From Cupriavidus oxalaticus (GTDB lineage: Bacteria > Pseudomonadota > Gammaproteobacteria > Burkholderiales > Burkholderiaceae), in contig NZ_CP038635.1 in NCBI RefSeq assembly GCF_004768545.1, positions 2,046,001 through 2,110,000 on the forward strand: a stretch of DNA of 64,000 nt, given 5' to 3'. The notes beneath the pieces were generated by a model. It ran no database searches. It was given only the letters and a program-made list of their open reading frames with translations, and was not told the origin of the DNA. Shown here one piece after another: positions 15,805 to 24,130 of the stretch. Both the position numbers and the translations under genes were made by a program. Each line of letters opens with the position of its first letter. Position 1 is the first letter of the stretch.

Positions 15805-16719
15805 CTACCCCTCCCCACCCGTCTCACCGTCTGCCGCGGCGCGCCGGAGGAGACTCATCGGGCCAAGCCTCTCAACCGTGCGTCTCTGCGCTGCATCCCG
15901 GACAAACAACGAGCCGGCAAATGCGAGGGCATTGAGCGCGATGCCTTCCACGCATTCCCTGGCCCTGCGCACCAGCAGCAGCCCGGCAGGCATGACCAGC
16001 AGGTTGTATGGCGCCGACTGAAGCAATGTGCCATCGACATGCAGCGTCCGTACGCCAACCGAATCGAGCAATGCGCGGTAGCGCTCGCAGGCCGTGCACG
16101 CCAGCTCGTGCGGGGGCGCCGCAACCAGGTCCAGTGGTGCGAATGCGTGCGCAAACGGAAGGCCCGGGACGGCGCGGATGGCGCCTGGGTCGCCGCTGAT
16201 CCGCGCCGGCTGCAGCAGGGTATCGATCGGCAATGGACTGCCTGCGGCCAGAGGCAGCGGCACGAGCTGCAGGTGCTTGTGGGCCTGGCTCGCACCGGCG
16301 GCCGCCCCGCCGTTGTAGAAGCCCAGGCTTGGGAACTCCGCCATGCAAGCAAGCAGTGCGGCAAAGTCCGGGAGGGTCAGTAGTGATTCCTGCGGTTCGA
16401 AGCAGCGGGTGACGATCAGCAGGTGATGTTCGATGACGTAGAACTTGTTCAGCAGGGCCACATGGCCGTCGGAGATATCCGTGACAAACAGTTCAGCGTC
16501 ATAGGGCAGGAACGGATTGCCGCCGGCACTGCCCCCCTTGCGAGCCTTGTCCTTGCTCCGCAGGCTCGACACCTCGCGCACCAGGAAGCGCACGCCGCCG
16601 TCCTCGATTACCGTCTGGATGGTCTCGATCGGACATAATGCGCCGCTCTGCAGGGCGTGCGCTGTCCGTCGGACAATGGCCGGCCAAAGTGTGCCTGGCT
16701 GAAGGTGTGGATGGTGCAT
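15805..16719 (-). CDS. Ap4A phosphorylase / ATP adenylyltransferase-like HIT-superfamily protein
   Basis: A 304-residue protein of the APA1/APA2 type, which phosphorolytically splits diadenosine tetraphosphate into ATP and ADP. The HIT-like catalytic motif is HKHLQLVPL, preceded by GFYNGGAAAGASQ. Upstream strands NPFLPYDAELFVTDIS and LLNKFYVIEHHLLIVT match the family's nucleotide-binding region, and YNLLVMP the C-terminal domain. The ATG at 16719 is chosen; GTG codons in frame up to 16758 also have GGGAG nearby. It lies 56 bases downstream of the GntR gene and is probably co-transcribed with it. Confidence 0.8.
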   Translation of the reverse strand: MHHPHLQPGTLWPAIVRRTAHALQSGALCPIETIQTVIEDGGVRFLVREVSSLRSKDKARKGGSAGGNPFLPYDAELFVTDISDGHVALLNKFYVIEHHLLIVTRCFEPQESLLTLPDFAALLACMAEFPSLGFYNGGAAAGASQAHKHLQLVPLPLAAGSPLPIDTLLQPARISGDPGAIRAVPGLPFAHAFAPLDLVAAPPHELACTACERYRALLDSVGVRTLHVDGTLLQSAPYNLLVMPAGLLLVRRARECVEGIALNALAFAGSLFVRDAAQRRTVERLGPMSLLRRAAADGETGGEG

Positions 16720-16775
16720 GTCCGCTGGCGCTCCCACTTCAGCATAGAGCCGCCGCACGGCGGCTGCGGCAATCC

Positions 16776-17510
16776 CTACCCCGCCGAGCGCTGCAAGCGC
16801 ATCGAAACAGAAAAACTGTCGGCGGGGTGTACCGTAACCGAGACTTCGAAGGTCTCGCCGGCGGCGTCCAGGTAGCGCCGCACGATCTTCAACGCGGCCG
16901 CGCCAGGTTCCAGCCTGAGCGCTTCGGCGATGCGCCCCTCACCGAGCGCAAACGCGCGCACGTCCTGGCGGATCTCCGCGATCTGCCGGTCATAGCGCGA
17001 CTCCATCAGCGTGCTGACCAGCATGTCCGGCGACGCGCGCACCAGTTCGCCAAGCTCGGCATAGGCAGGATCCACGTAGATGTCGGTCCATGCCATCGGC
17101 GTGCCGCCCTCGCCGCCATCCATCCGCAGGCTGGAAATCCGCAGCCAGCGCGCACCCGGCTCGCAGCCGATCTCGGCCGCCACCTCGGCGGTCACCGCGA
17201 CCTCATCCACCGACTGCACCACGCGCAGGTGCTCGGCGGCGAACTGCATCAGGTCGTCCACCGACGCCAGCGAGGGCCGGAACACCGGCCGCGGCCGCGC
17301 CGATTCCACGCGCGTGCCCACGTTCTTGCGCCGCGACACCAGCCCCAGCTGCTGCAGTTCCTGCAACACCGCGCGGATGGTGTAGCGGCTGGCCTGGTAC
17401 TGCTCGCACAGCTCGAATTCGGTGGGCAGCAGCGATCCGACCGCGTAGCGGCCGGAGGTGATGCCCTCGATAAGTTGTTTGCTGATCTCTGCCGGATTGG
17501 TTTTGCTCAT
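16776..17510 (-). CDS. GntR-family regulator, HutC/UTRA subfamily
   Basis: A 244-residue transcription factor: winged helix at residues ~8-70 (LLPTEFELCEQYQASRYTIR is the recognition region), UTRA ligand-binding domain from ~95 to 235 (WTDIYVDPAYAELGELV). It is divergent from the lyase-Bug-fumarase operon and the intergenic space holds two nearly identical palindromes that are strong candidates for its operator. So the likely role is repression of that operon and of its own gene, relieved by a carboxylate ligand. The ligand is unknown. Confidence 0.9.
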   Translation of the reverse strand: MSKTNPAEISKQLIEGITSGRYAVGSLLPTEFELCEQYQASRYTIRAVLQELQQLGLVSRRKNVGTRVESARPRPVFRPSLASVDDLMQFAAEHLRVVQSVDEVAVTAEVAAEIGCEPGARWLRISSLRMDGGEGGTPMAWTDIYVDPAYAELGELVRASPDMLVSTLMESRYDRQIAEIRQDVRAFALGEGRIAEALRLEPGAAALKIVRRYLDAAGETFEVSVTVHPADSFSVSMRLQRSAG

Positions 17511-17557
17511 GACCGCCTGCCCGCGGCCTCGTAGGACACGGGTTTACCCTCCTTTCC

Positions 17558-17602
17558 TAAATATGTTCGAACATATTTAATGGTGGATATGTTCGAACAT
17601 AT
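17558..17602. promoter_or_regulatory. Two palindromic operators, probable GntR/UTRA binding sites
   Basis: A perfect 22-base palindrome at 17558-17579 and a 16-base perfect one at 17587-17602 share ATATGTTCGAACATAT. Their centres are 26 bases apart (two and a half helical turns). They sit between the divergent GntR gene (start 17510) and the lyase gene (start 17637). GntR proteins bind inverted repeats of this size, so a pair of dimers is expected. Confidence 0.85.
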
Positions 17603-17636
17603 TAACGAACTACCCTCTTTTCCTCAAGGTAGCCCC

Positions 17637-19028
17637 ATGACCCTGTTCCTTGCCCCTACGGCCAGTACTGTCGTTGACTCGATCCTGTTCCGCGATGCCT
17701 TCGGCACCGCCGGGATGCGCCAGATTTTCTCCGATGTGGCCCTGATCCAGCGCTATATCGACGTCGAGGTCGCGCTGGCCAAGGCCGAGGCCAGGGTCGG
17801 CATCATCCCCGCGGAAGCGGCCGAGGTCATCGCCCGCGAGTCGCGCCTGGAGCGCATCGACTTCGACCACATGCGCGAGGAAACCGACATTGTCGGCTAT
17901 CCGATCCTGCCCCTGGTACACCAGCTGGTGGCGATGTGCGGCGACGCCGGACGCTATGTGCACTGGGGCGCCACCACGCAGGACATCATGGACACCGCGG
18001 TCGCGCTGCAGGTGCGCGACGCGCTCGACAGCATCGACGCCGATATCCGCGCGCTGCGCGGCATCCTGGCCGACCTGGCGGTCAGGCACCGCGACACGCC
18101 GATGGCCGGCCGCACCCACCTGCAGCAGGCGCTGCCGGTGACCTTCGGCTATAAGGCGGCGATCTGGCTGGCCATGTTCGACCGCCACCAGCAGCGCCTG
18201 GCCGAACTGCGTCCGCGTGTGGCCGTGGTCGAGTTCGCGGGCGCGGCCGGCACGCTGGCATCGCTCGGCCGACAAGATGGCAACAAGGGCTTCGCAGTGC
18301 AGGAAGCGCTGGCGCAGGAGCTGGGCCTCGGCGTGCCGGCCACCACCTGGCACGTGGCACGCGACGGCTTTGCCGAAGCGGTCAACCTGCTCGCGCTCAT
18401 CACCGGCTCGCTGGGCAAGATCGCGCTCGACATCATGATCATGGCGTCGACCGAATTCGCCGAGGTGTACGAGCCCTTCGTCAAGGGCCGCGGTGCCAGC
18501 AGCACCATGCCGCAGAAGCGCAACCCGATTTCCAGCGAGCTGATGCTGGCCGCATCCAAGGCGGTGCGCCAGCACGCCGGGCTGATGGTCGACGCGATGG
18601 TGCAGGACTTCGAGCGCGCCACCGGACCCTGGCATGCGGAATGGATTGCCATCCCCGAGAGCTTCATCCTGACCGCCGGCGCGCTGCACCAGGCGAAGTT
18701 CGCGCTGGGCGACCTGGTCGTCGACGAAGCCCGCATGAAGCACAACCTGGGTATCACCAACGGCCTGATCGTGGCCGAGGCTGTGATGATGGGGATGGCC
18801 CCGCATATCGGCCGCCAGCAGGCCCACGACGTGGTCTACGACGCCTGCCGCACGGTCAACGAGCACGGCGGCACGCTGGCCGACGCGCTGGCCGCGCTGC
18901 CGGCCGTGACGAAGCACTTCGACCGCGCCGCCATCGACCGGATGACCGATCCGGCCAACTACCTCGGCCTCGCGCCGCAGATGGTCGACCGCGCCGTCGC
19001 GCTGTCCCGAAAGCAATCCGCGGCCTGA
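17637..19028 (+). CDS. Fumarase/aspartase-superfamily lyase (PcaB/adenylosuccinate lyase-like)
   Basis: A 463-residue enzyme of the superfamily that cleaves C-N or C-O bonds and usually releases fumarate, or cycloisomerises carboxymuconate. The signature GASSTMPQKRNPISSE (from ~residue 285), catalytic-region WGATTQDIMDTA (from ~104) and GRTHLQQALPVTFG are all present. The best-matching named group is 3-carboxy-cis,cis-muconate cycloisomerase, but there are no other pca genes, and the FumC-like enzyme downstream suggests a fumarate-releasing lyase. The ATG at 17637 has AAGG 9 bases upstream; an ATG at 17580 falls in the operator region and is unlikely. Confidence 0.85.
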   Translation: MTLFLAPTASTVVDSILFRDAFGTAGMRQIFSDVALIQRYIDVEVALAKAEARVGIIPAEAAEVIARESRLERIDFDHMREETDIVGYPILPLVHQLVAMCGDAGRYVHWGATTQDIMDTAVALQVRDALDSIDADIRALRGILADLAVRHRDTPMAGRTHLQQALPVTFGYKAAIWLAMFDRHQQRLAELRPRVAVVEFAGAAGTLASLGRQDGNKGFAVQEALAQELGLGVPATTWHVARDGFAEAVNLLALITGSLGKIALDIMIMASTEFAEVYEPFVKGRGASSTMPQKRNPISSELMLAASKAVRQHAGLMVDAMVQDFERATGPWHAEWIAIPESFILTAGALHQAKFALGDLVVDEARMKHNLGITNGLIVAEAVMMGMAPHIGRQQAHDVVYDACRTVNEHGGTLADALAALPAVTKHFDRAAIDRMTDPANYLGLAPQMVDRAVALSRKQSAA

Positions 19029-19075
19029 GGCAGCAGGCCGACCCGCATTACCAATCAATCCAAGGAGACAAAGCC

Positions 19076-20065
19076 ATGAACCCCATCCGCAAAGTGGCCG
19101 CCTGCGCGGCACTGGCACTCGCCACGGCCGTGGCCGCAACCCCGGCACTGGCACAGGCCTGGCCCAGCAAGCCGATCACCTGGATCGTCCCGTTCGCGGC
19201 CGGCGGCCCCACCGATGCGCTGGCGCGCACCATTGCCGAGCGGGTCTCGCGCGAGGTCGGCCAGTCGATCATCATCGACAACTCGCCGGGCGCCGGCGGC
19301 ACCGTCGGCACGGCCAAGGCGGCGCGCGCGCCGGCTGACGGCTACACCATGCTGGTCGGGCACATGGGCTACATGGGCGCCGCGCCGGCGTTGTACAAGA
19401 AACTGTCCTACGACCCGGTCAAGGACTTCGCGCCGGTGTTCCGCTTCCCGGATACGCCGATGGTGCTGATGGTGCGCAAGGACCATCCCGCGAAAAACGT
19501 GCGCGACCTGGTCGAGTTCGGCAAGAAGAACCCCGGCAAGCTCAACCTGAGCAATGCCGGCATGGGCTCCACCTCGCACCTGGTGGCGGCGCTGTTCGCG
19601 GCGTCGGCGGGCATGCAGGTATCGCTGGTGCCGTACAAGGGGGCCGGCCCGGCGCTGATCGACGTGATCGGCGGGCAGGTCGACGGCATGTTCGACCAGA
19701 CCAATACGGCGCTGCCGCAGATCACCGAATCCAAGGTGCGGCCGCTGGCGGTCACCTCCGCGACCCGCGTGGCGCAGCTCAAGGACGTACCCACGCTGGC
19801 CGAATCGGGACTGGCCGGCTTCGAGGCCAGCACGTGGTACGGCATCTACGCGCCCAGGGGCACGCCGCAGGCCGTCATCGACAAGATGCAGCAGGCCTAC
19901 CTGAAGGTCATTGCCGACAAGGCCTTCACCGGCAAGATGACCGCGCAGGCGATCCAGATGCTGCCGCCTGAGCAATACACCGCCGGCGCGCTCGGCAAGC
20001 ACACCCAGGCCGAGATCACGCGCTGGAAGGCAGTGGCGGCCAGGGCCAATATCTCGCTGGACTGA
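19076..20065 (+). CDS. Bug-family periplasmic solute-binding protein in lyase operon
   Basis: A 329-residue Bug protein with signal ending ALA|QAW. The conserved blocks are KPITWIVPFAAGGPTDALAR, NSPGAGGTVG, and LVPYKGAGPALIDVIGGQ. It lies between two genes of the fumarase superfamily in one operon (48 and 18 bases spacing), so its ligand is most likely the lyase's substrate or a related dicarboxylate. No TctA/TctB permease is encoded here. AAGGAG precedes the ATG by about 9 bases. Confidence 0.9.
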   Translation: MNPIRKVAACAALALATAVAATPALAQAWPSKPITWIVPFAAGGPTDALARTIAERVSREVGQSIIIDNSPGAGGTVGTAKAARAPADGYTMLVGHMGYMGAAPALYKKLSYDPVKDFAPVFRFPDTPMVLMVRKDHPAKNVRDLVEFGKKNPGKLNLSNAGMGSTSHLVAALFAASAGMQVSLVPYKGAGPALIDVIGGQVDGMFDQTNTALPQITESKVRPLAVTSATRVAQLKDVPTLAESGLAGFEASTWYGIYAPRGTPQAVIDKMQQAYLKVIADKAFTGKMTAQAIQMLPPEQYTAGALGKHTQAEITRWKAVAARANISLD

Positions 20066-20083
20066 GCGCTGGACTGAGCAACC

Positions 20084-21490
20084 ATGACAGCATATCGCGT
20101 AGAACACGACGCCTTCGGTCCGCTCGACATCCCCGCCGACCGCTACTGGGGCGCCCAGACGCAGCGGGCGCTGGCGATCTTCGAGATCGGCGAAGAGCGT
20201 TTTCCCGACTGCCTGGTCCATGCCTTCGGCGTGCACAAGATGGCGGCGGCCAGGGCCAACCTGCGTTGCGGCGCGCTCGACGCCGCCATTGCCGAGGCGA
20301 TCGTCGACGCCGCCGCCGAGCTGCGCTGTGGCCGCTTCGACAGCCATTTCCCGCTGACGATCTGGCAGACCGGATCGGGCACGCAGACCAACATGAATGC
20401 CAACGAGGTCATCGCCAACCGCGCCAACGAGCGGCTGGGCCAACCCCTGGGCACGCGCGCGCCGGTGCACCCGAACGACCACGTCAACGCGTCGCAGTCG
20501 TCCAACGACAGCTTTCCGACGGTCATGCACCTGAGCGCGGTGCTGGAACTGGAAGACCGGCTGCTACCTGCCCTGGTGATGCTGCGCGACACCCTGCGCG
20601 AGCGCGCCCTGGCCTTTGCCGATATGCTCAAGATTGCGCGCACGCACCTGATGGACGCCGTGCCCATGACCATGGGGCAGGCGTTCGACGGCTTTGCCGC
20701 GCAGGTAGACAACGCCATCGAACGCGTGCGCGGCGCCCTGCCGCGCCTGCTGGTGCTGCCGCAAGGCGGCACCGCGGCCGGCACCGGCCTGAACGCCCCG
20801 GCGGGTTTTGCCGAGGCCTTCTGCGAGGAAGCCAGTCAGCTCACCGGCCATTCCTTCCGCTCCAATCCCTGCAAGGTCGAGGGCATGGCCGCGCACGATG
20901 CGCTGGTCGAGCTGTCGGGCGTGCTCAACGTGATCGCCGTCTCCCTCACCAAGATCGCCAACGACCTGCGCTGGCTGGGCTCGGGCCCGCGCTGCGGGCT
21001 GGGCGAGCTGGTGCTGCCGGACGATGGCCTGACTTCGTCGATCATGCCCGGCAAGCGCAACCCGACCATCGCCGAGGTCGTGGCGCAGGCCGCCATGCAG
21101 GTGGCCGGCAACCACGTCACCGTGACCATGGCGGGCGCCTCCGGCAGCTTCGAACTGAACGTGGCCAAGCCGGTGCTGATCTACAACGTGCTGCAGTCGA
21201 TCCGCGTGCTGGCCGATGGTGCGCGCGTATTCGCCCTGCGGCTGGTGCAGGGGCTGGCGGTCAACGCCGAACGGCTGGCGCGCAACCTGGACAACCCGCT
21301 GCTGGCGGTCACCGCGCTCAACCCGGTGCTGGGCTATGACCGCGCGGCGCAGATCACCAAAGTCGCGCTGGCACAAGGCGTCTCGCCGCGGGAAGCGGCG
21401 ATTGCGCTGGGATTGCTGAGCGGCGAGGCATTCGACCGACTCGTGGATCCGGTGCGGTTGGCAAAGGGACACGCCACGGGGCAACAGTAG
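20084..21490 (+). CDS. fumC: Class II fumarate hydratase-like enzyme with divergent signature
   Basis: A 468-residue homotetramer-type enzyme interconverting fumarate and L-malate by family. It has the FumC N-terminus (EHDAFGPLDIPADRYWGAQTQR), WQTGSGTQTNMN, NDHVNASQSSNDSFPT and the flexible signature loop SSIMPGKRNPT. In typical FumC the loop reads GKVNPTQCE; here it is GKRNPTIAE, so Val is replaced by Arg as in the PcaB/adenylosuccinate-lyase branch. Activity or substrate may therefore differ. Being last in an operon with a fumarate-releasing lyase, a role in converting the fumarate to malate fits well. Confidence 0.8.
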   Translation: MTAYRVEHDAFGPLDIPADRYWGAQTQRALAIFEIGEERFPDCLVHAFGVHKMAAARANLRCGALDAAIAEAIVDAAAELRCGRFDSHFPLTIWQTGSGTQTNMNANEVIANRANERLGQPLGTRAPVHPNDHVNASQSSNDSFPTVMHLSAVLELEDRLLPALVMLRDTLRERALAFADMLKIARTHLMDAVPMTMGQAFDGFAAQVDNAIERVRGALPRLLVLPQGGTAAGTGLNAPAGFAEAFCEEASQLTGHSFRSNPCKVEGMAAHDALVELSGVLNVIAVSLTKIANDLRWLGSGPRCGLGELVLPDDGLTSSIMPGKRNPTIAEVVAQAAMQVAGNHVTVTMAGASGSFELNVAKPVLIYNVLQSIRVLADGARVFALRLVQGLAVNAERLARNLDNPLLAVTALNPVLGYDRAAQITKVALAQGVSPREAAIALGLLSGEAFDRLVDPVRLAKGHATGQQ

Positions 21491-21514
21491 GCTGGCGACC
21501 GCGCAGCGCCGCGG

Positions 21515-22123
21515 TCAGACCACCGGCAGCTTCAGCACCTGCTCCGTCGTCAGCACATCGCCAAAGGTATCCTCGATGCTCGCCAGCGCCGCCTGGTGAA
21601 GGTCAGGATGCCGCACCACGCCGCCGCGCCGGTCCAGGTCGCGCGTCGCGCAGGCGTCTTCCGCCACGATCACGCCATAGCCCAGCGGCACCGCGTCGCG
21701 CGCGGCGCCAGCGACGCAGGCGTGCGTCATCAACCCGGTGATGACCAGCGTCCTGATGCCGGCGGCCTTGAGGCGCTGGTCCAGGTCGGTGGTCGGAAAC
21801 ACGCTGACCGAAGTCTTCTGCACCACCGTATGGTGGCCTGCGGGCTGCAGGTCCTGGTGGAACGCCGCGCTGGCGCCCTGCTCCGCAAAGACGGGGCTGC
21901 CCGCCGGCGCCAGGTGCTGGACGTGGAACACGGGAATGCCGGCGGCGTCCGCATGCGCCACCAGGCGCCGCGCGTTGCCGAGCGCGGCCGCGCCATCCGG
22001 GATCGGCAGCTTGCCGTCGAAGTATTCGTTCTGGAAATCGATCACCAGCAGCGCCGTGCTGGCGGCTGCGATCGCGGTGGGGGCGCTGGCACCGGCCAGG
22101 GTGCGGATCGTCGGGTGTGTCAT
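21515..22123 (-). CDS. Isochorismatase-fold cysteine hydrolase
   Basis: A 202-residue cysteine hydrolase. The catalytic triad is visible as Asp in LLVIDFQNEYF, Lys in VVQKTSVSVF and Cys in THACVAGAARDA. Relatives include nicotinamidase, N-carbamoylsarcosine amidase and maleamate amidohydrolase; the substrate here is unknown. The ATG at 22123 has GAGG 9-10 bases upstream; a longer frame up to 22252 is not supported. The divergent GlxA-type regulator, 178 bases away, probably controls it, as such regulator-hydrolase pairs are common. Confidence 0.85.
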   Translation of the reverse strand: MTHPTIRTLAGASAPTAIAAASTALLVIDFQNEYFDGKLPIPDGAAALGNARRLVAHADAAGIPVFHVQHLAPAGSPVFAEQGASAAFHQDLQPAGHHTVVQKTSVSVFPTTDLDQRLKAAGIRTLVITGLMTHACVAGAARDAVPLGYGVIVAEDACATRDLDRRGGVVRHPDLHQAALASIEDTFGDVLTTEQVLKLPVV

Positions 22124-22301
22124 CGTTGTCCTCGCTGTCTTCATCGTGATGGAAGGGAGCGCGCCTGCCTGGCGGGATTGCCGCCATGGCACATCGCTGC
22201 ACGCAGTTTCCAACGACCGCCGCCGCCCCGAAAGCGTCCCGATGGACAACATCCGCTAGAATCGGGCCAACTTCAGACGCCCCCCTGCCTGCGAGGAAGC
22301 G

Positions 22302-23276
22302 ATGCACACCGTCGCCGTGATTGCCTTCGAAGGCATCAGCCCGTTCCACCTGTCCGTGCCCTGCATCGTGTTCGGCGACGATCTCGCCAATCTGGGCGTG
22401 CCGCGCTACCGACTGCTGATCTGCGGCGAGCAGACCGGCCTGATCCGGACCATGTCGGGCTTCCGCATCGAGGTCGAGCACGACCTCTGCGCGCTGGAAC
22501 AGGCCGATACCGTCATCATGCCGGCCTGGCGCGACCCGGCGGAACGTCCGTCGCCGGCCCTGCTGGCGGCGCTGCAGGCCGCCAGCGCCCGCGGCGCGCG
22601 CATCGCCGGGCTGTGCCTGGGCACCTTCGTGGTCGCCGAGGCCGGCCTGCTCGACGGCCGGCCGGCGGCCACCCACTGGGTCTGGGCCGATGACTTCGCC
22701 GCGCGCTATCCCAGGGTCCGGCTCGACCGCCGTTCGCTCTATATCGACGATGACAGCATCCTCACGTCGGCGGGCACCGCCGCCGCGCTGGACTGCTGCC
22801 TGCACCTGGTGCGCCGCGACCATGGCGCGGACGTCGCCAACCGCGTGGCCCGCCGCATGGTGGTGGCGCCGCACCGGCATGGCGGGCAGGCGCAGTACAT
22901 CGAGCAGCCGCTGCCGCAGACGGCCGGCGCCGACAAGCTGAGCACCACGCTCGATTGGGCCATCGAGCACCTGGAACAGCCGCTGACGCTTGACCTGCTG
23001 GCCGACAAGGCGGGCATGAGCCGGCGCAATTTCACGCGGCGCTTCAAGGCCAAGACCGGCACCACGGTGACGCAGTGGGTGCTGAACCACCGGCTCACCG
23101 CGGCGCAGCGGCTGCTGGAGACCACCAGCAAGAGCATCGACGTGATCGCCGGCCTAGTCGGGTTCGGCTCGGCGGTTTCGTTGCGCCAGCACTTTGCCCA
23201 GACCTTTGCCATTTCACCTTCCGCCTACCGCAAGCAGTTCGGCACCACAGCGCCGTCAGGCCGTGCCGCTGCATAA
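22302..23276 (+). CDS. GlxA-family transcriptional regulator (DJ-1/PfpI plus AraC HTH)
   Basis: A 324-residue regulator. The N-terminal DJ-1/PfpI-like domain (residues 1-180) contains the nucleophile-elbow region AGLCLGTFVVAEAG; the C-terminal AraC-type double helix-turn-helix spans ~220-318 (LADKAGMSRRNFTRRFKAKT and FGSAVSLRQHFAQTF). Such proteins sense amides or quaternary amines or act as general activators. It faces the divergent isochorismatase-fold gene, its likely target. GAGGAAG lies 5 bases before the ATG. Confidence 0.9.
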   Translation: MHTVAVIAFEGISPFHLSVPCIVFGDDLANLGVPRYRLLICGEQTGLIRTMSGFRIEVEHDLCALEQADTVIMPAWRDPAERPSPALLAALQAASARGARIAGLCLGTFVVAEAGLLDGRPAATHWVWADDFAARYPRVRLDRRSLYIDDDSILTSAGTAAALDCCLHLVRRDHGADVANRVARRMVVAPHRHGGQAQYIEQPLPQTAGADKLSTTLDWAIEHLEQPLTLDLLADKAGMSRRNFTRRFKAKTGTTVTQWVLNHRLTAAQRLLETTSKSIDVIAGLVGFGSAVSLRQHFAQTFAISPSAYRKQFGTTAPSGRAAA

Positions 23277-23282
23277 CCCGTC

Positions 23283-23642
23283 ATGACCCGCTTTCTCCGC
23301 TTCCGCTTTTTCCGCTCCCGCTTTGTGCGCTGCTGCATTGCCGCCATTGCCGTTGCGCTCGCCGGCACCGCCCATGCTGCGACCGATATCGACTGCGACC
23401 CGTCGGCCGCGCCCGCGGGCCGCGCGCCCTCGCAGCGGCTGATCTGCGAGTCGGCGCTGTTTTCGATGGGCTATCAGCGCATTTATGCCGACCAGCAGCG
23501 GCAGCTGAAGGCCGGCACGATCACGGAGGCCGAGGTTGCCGCGTTCCGCAAGAAGCGTGACGGCTGCGAGACGGCGGCATGCCTCGACGCCGTGTTCCGC
23601 GAATGGCGGACGTTCGCGGCGCAAGCGGGCGGCAAGCGCTGA
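23283..23642 (+). CDS. Small secreted protein, LprI/DUF1311-like
   Basis: A 119-residue protein with an Arg/Phe-rich n-region and signal peptide ending AHA|ATD. The mature part has four Cys residues (CDP, ICE, GCE, ACL), which may form two disulfides, and the arrangement LICESALFSMGYQRIYADQQRQLK resembles the DUF1311/LprI group, some of which inhibit lysozyme. The Cys pattern is what I can see; the inhibitor function is only possible. It starts 6 bases after the regulator's stop, so it may be co-transcribed. Confidence 0.7.
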   Translation: MTRFLRFRFFRSRFVRCCIAAIAVALAGTAHAATDIDCDPSAAPAGRAPSQRLICESALFSMGYQRIYADQQRQLKAGTITEAEVAAFRKKRDGCETAACLDAVFREWRTFAAQAGGKR

Positions 23643-23658
23643 AGGCTGCCGCGTCCGG

Positions 23659-24114
23659 TCAGCCCGATGCCCGGCTGACGAGCATGCACGTTGCCGTCGC
23701 GGTGGCGACCGCCCGGCCGTCCTGCAGCAGCTCCGCCGCAACGTAACAGACGTTCTTGCCGCGGCGCTCCAGCCTGGCGCGCCCGAGCAATTCGCCTGCT
23801 CTGGCCGGCCGCAGGAAGGAGAGGTTGAGGTTCAGCGTTGCACAGAATTCCTCAGCGCCCAGCGTAGCCGTCACCAGCATGGCAGTCACGTCGTCGAGCA
23901 TCGCTCCCAGCATGCCGCCCTGCACCTGGCCGGCCGGGTTCAGGAAAGCCGGCGTGGCCTGATAGGCGGATTCCAGCGTTCCCGCTTGCAGGTCGACCGC
24001 GCCGATATTGCCGCCAAGCAATGCGCAGATCGGCGGTGGCGGCACCTGCCCGCGCCGCATCCTGGCAAAGTAGTTGTCCGAGGCTTTTTCCAACGATGTC
24101 GACAACGATGTCAT
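23659..24114 (-). CDS. PaaI-family hotdog-fold thioesterase
   Basis: A 151-residue acyl-CoA thioesterase of the hotdog fold. The motif NPAGQVQGGMLGAMLDDVTAML holds the conserved Gly-Gly and the catalytic Asp. FLRPARAGELLGRARLERRGKNVCYV is the typical second half. It is the last gene of the long minus-strand catabolic operon (16 bases after the crotonase), where it could hydrolyse dead-end aryl-CoA thioesters and free CoA, as PaaI does in phenylacetate breakdown. Confidence 0.85.
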   Translation of the reverse strand: MTSLSTSLEKASDNYFARMRRGQVPPPPICALLGGNIGAVDLQAGTLESAYQATPAFLNPAGQVQGGMLGAMLDDVTAMLVTATLGAEEFCATLNLNLSFLRPARAGELLGRARLERRGKNVCYVAAELLQDGRAVATATATCMLVSRASG

Positions 24115-24130
24115 TCTCTATCCTCTCTTC

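Noticed and set aside
17637..19028. Naming the lyase pcaB
   Set aside because: No pca genes accompany it and the signature is shared by several lyases; its neighbour FumC suggests another substrate.
17610..19154. 514-codon frame opposite the lyase gene
   Set aside because: Antisense of a well-conserved enzyme; repetitive His/Arg/Ala content and no ribosome binding site.
19055..20530. 491-codon minus-strand frame over the Bug and fumC genes
   Set aside because: Third-position GC bias keeps the antisense frame open; no family similarity is seen.
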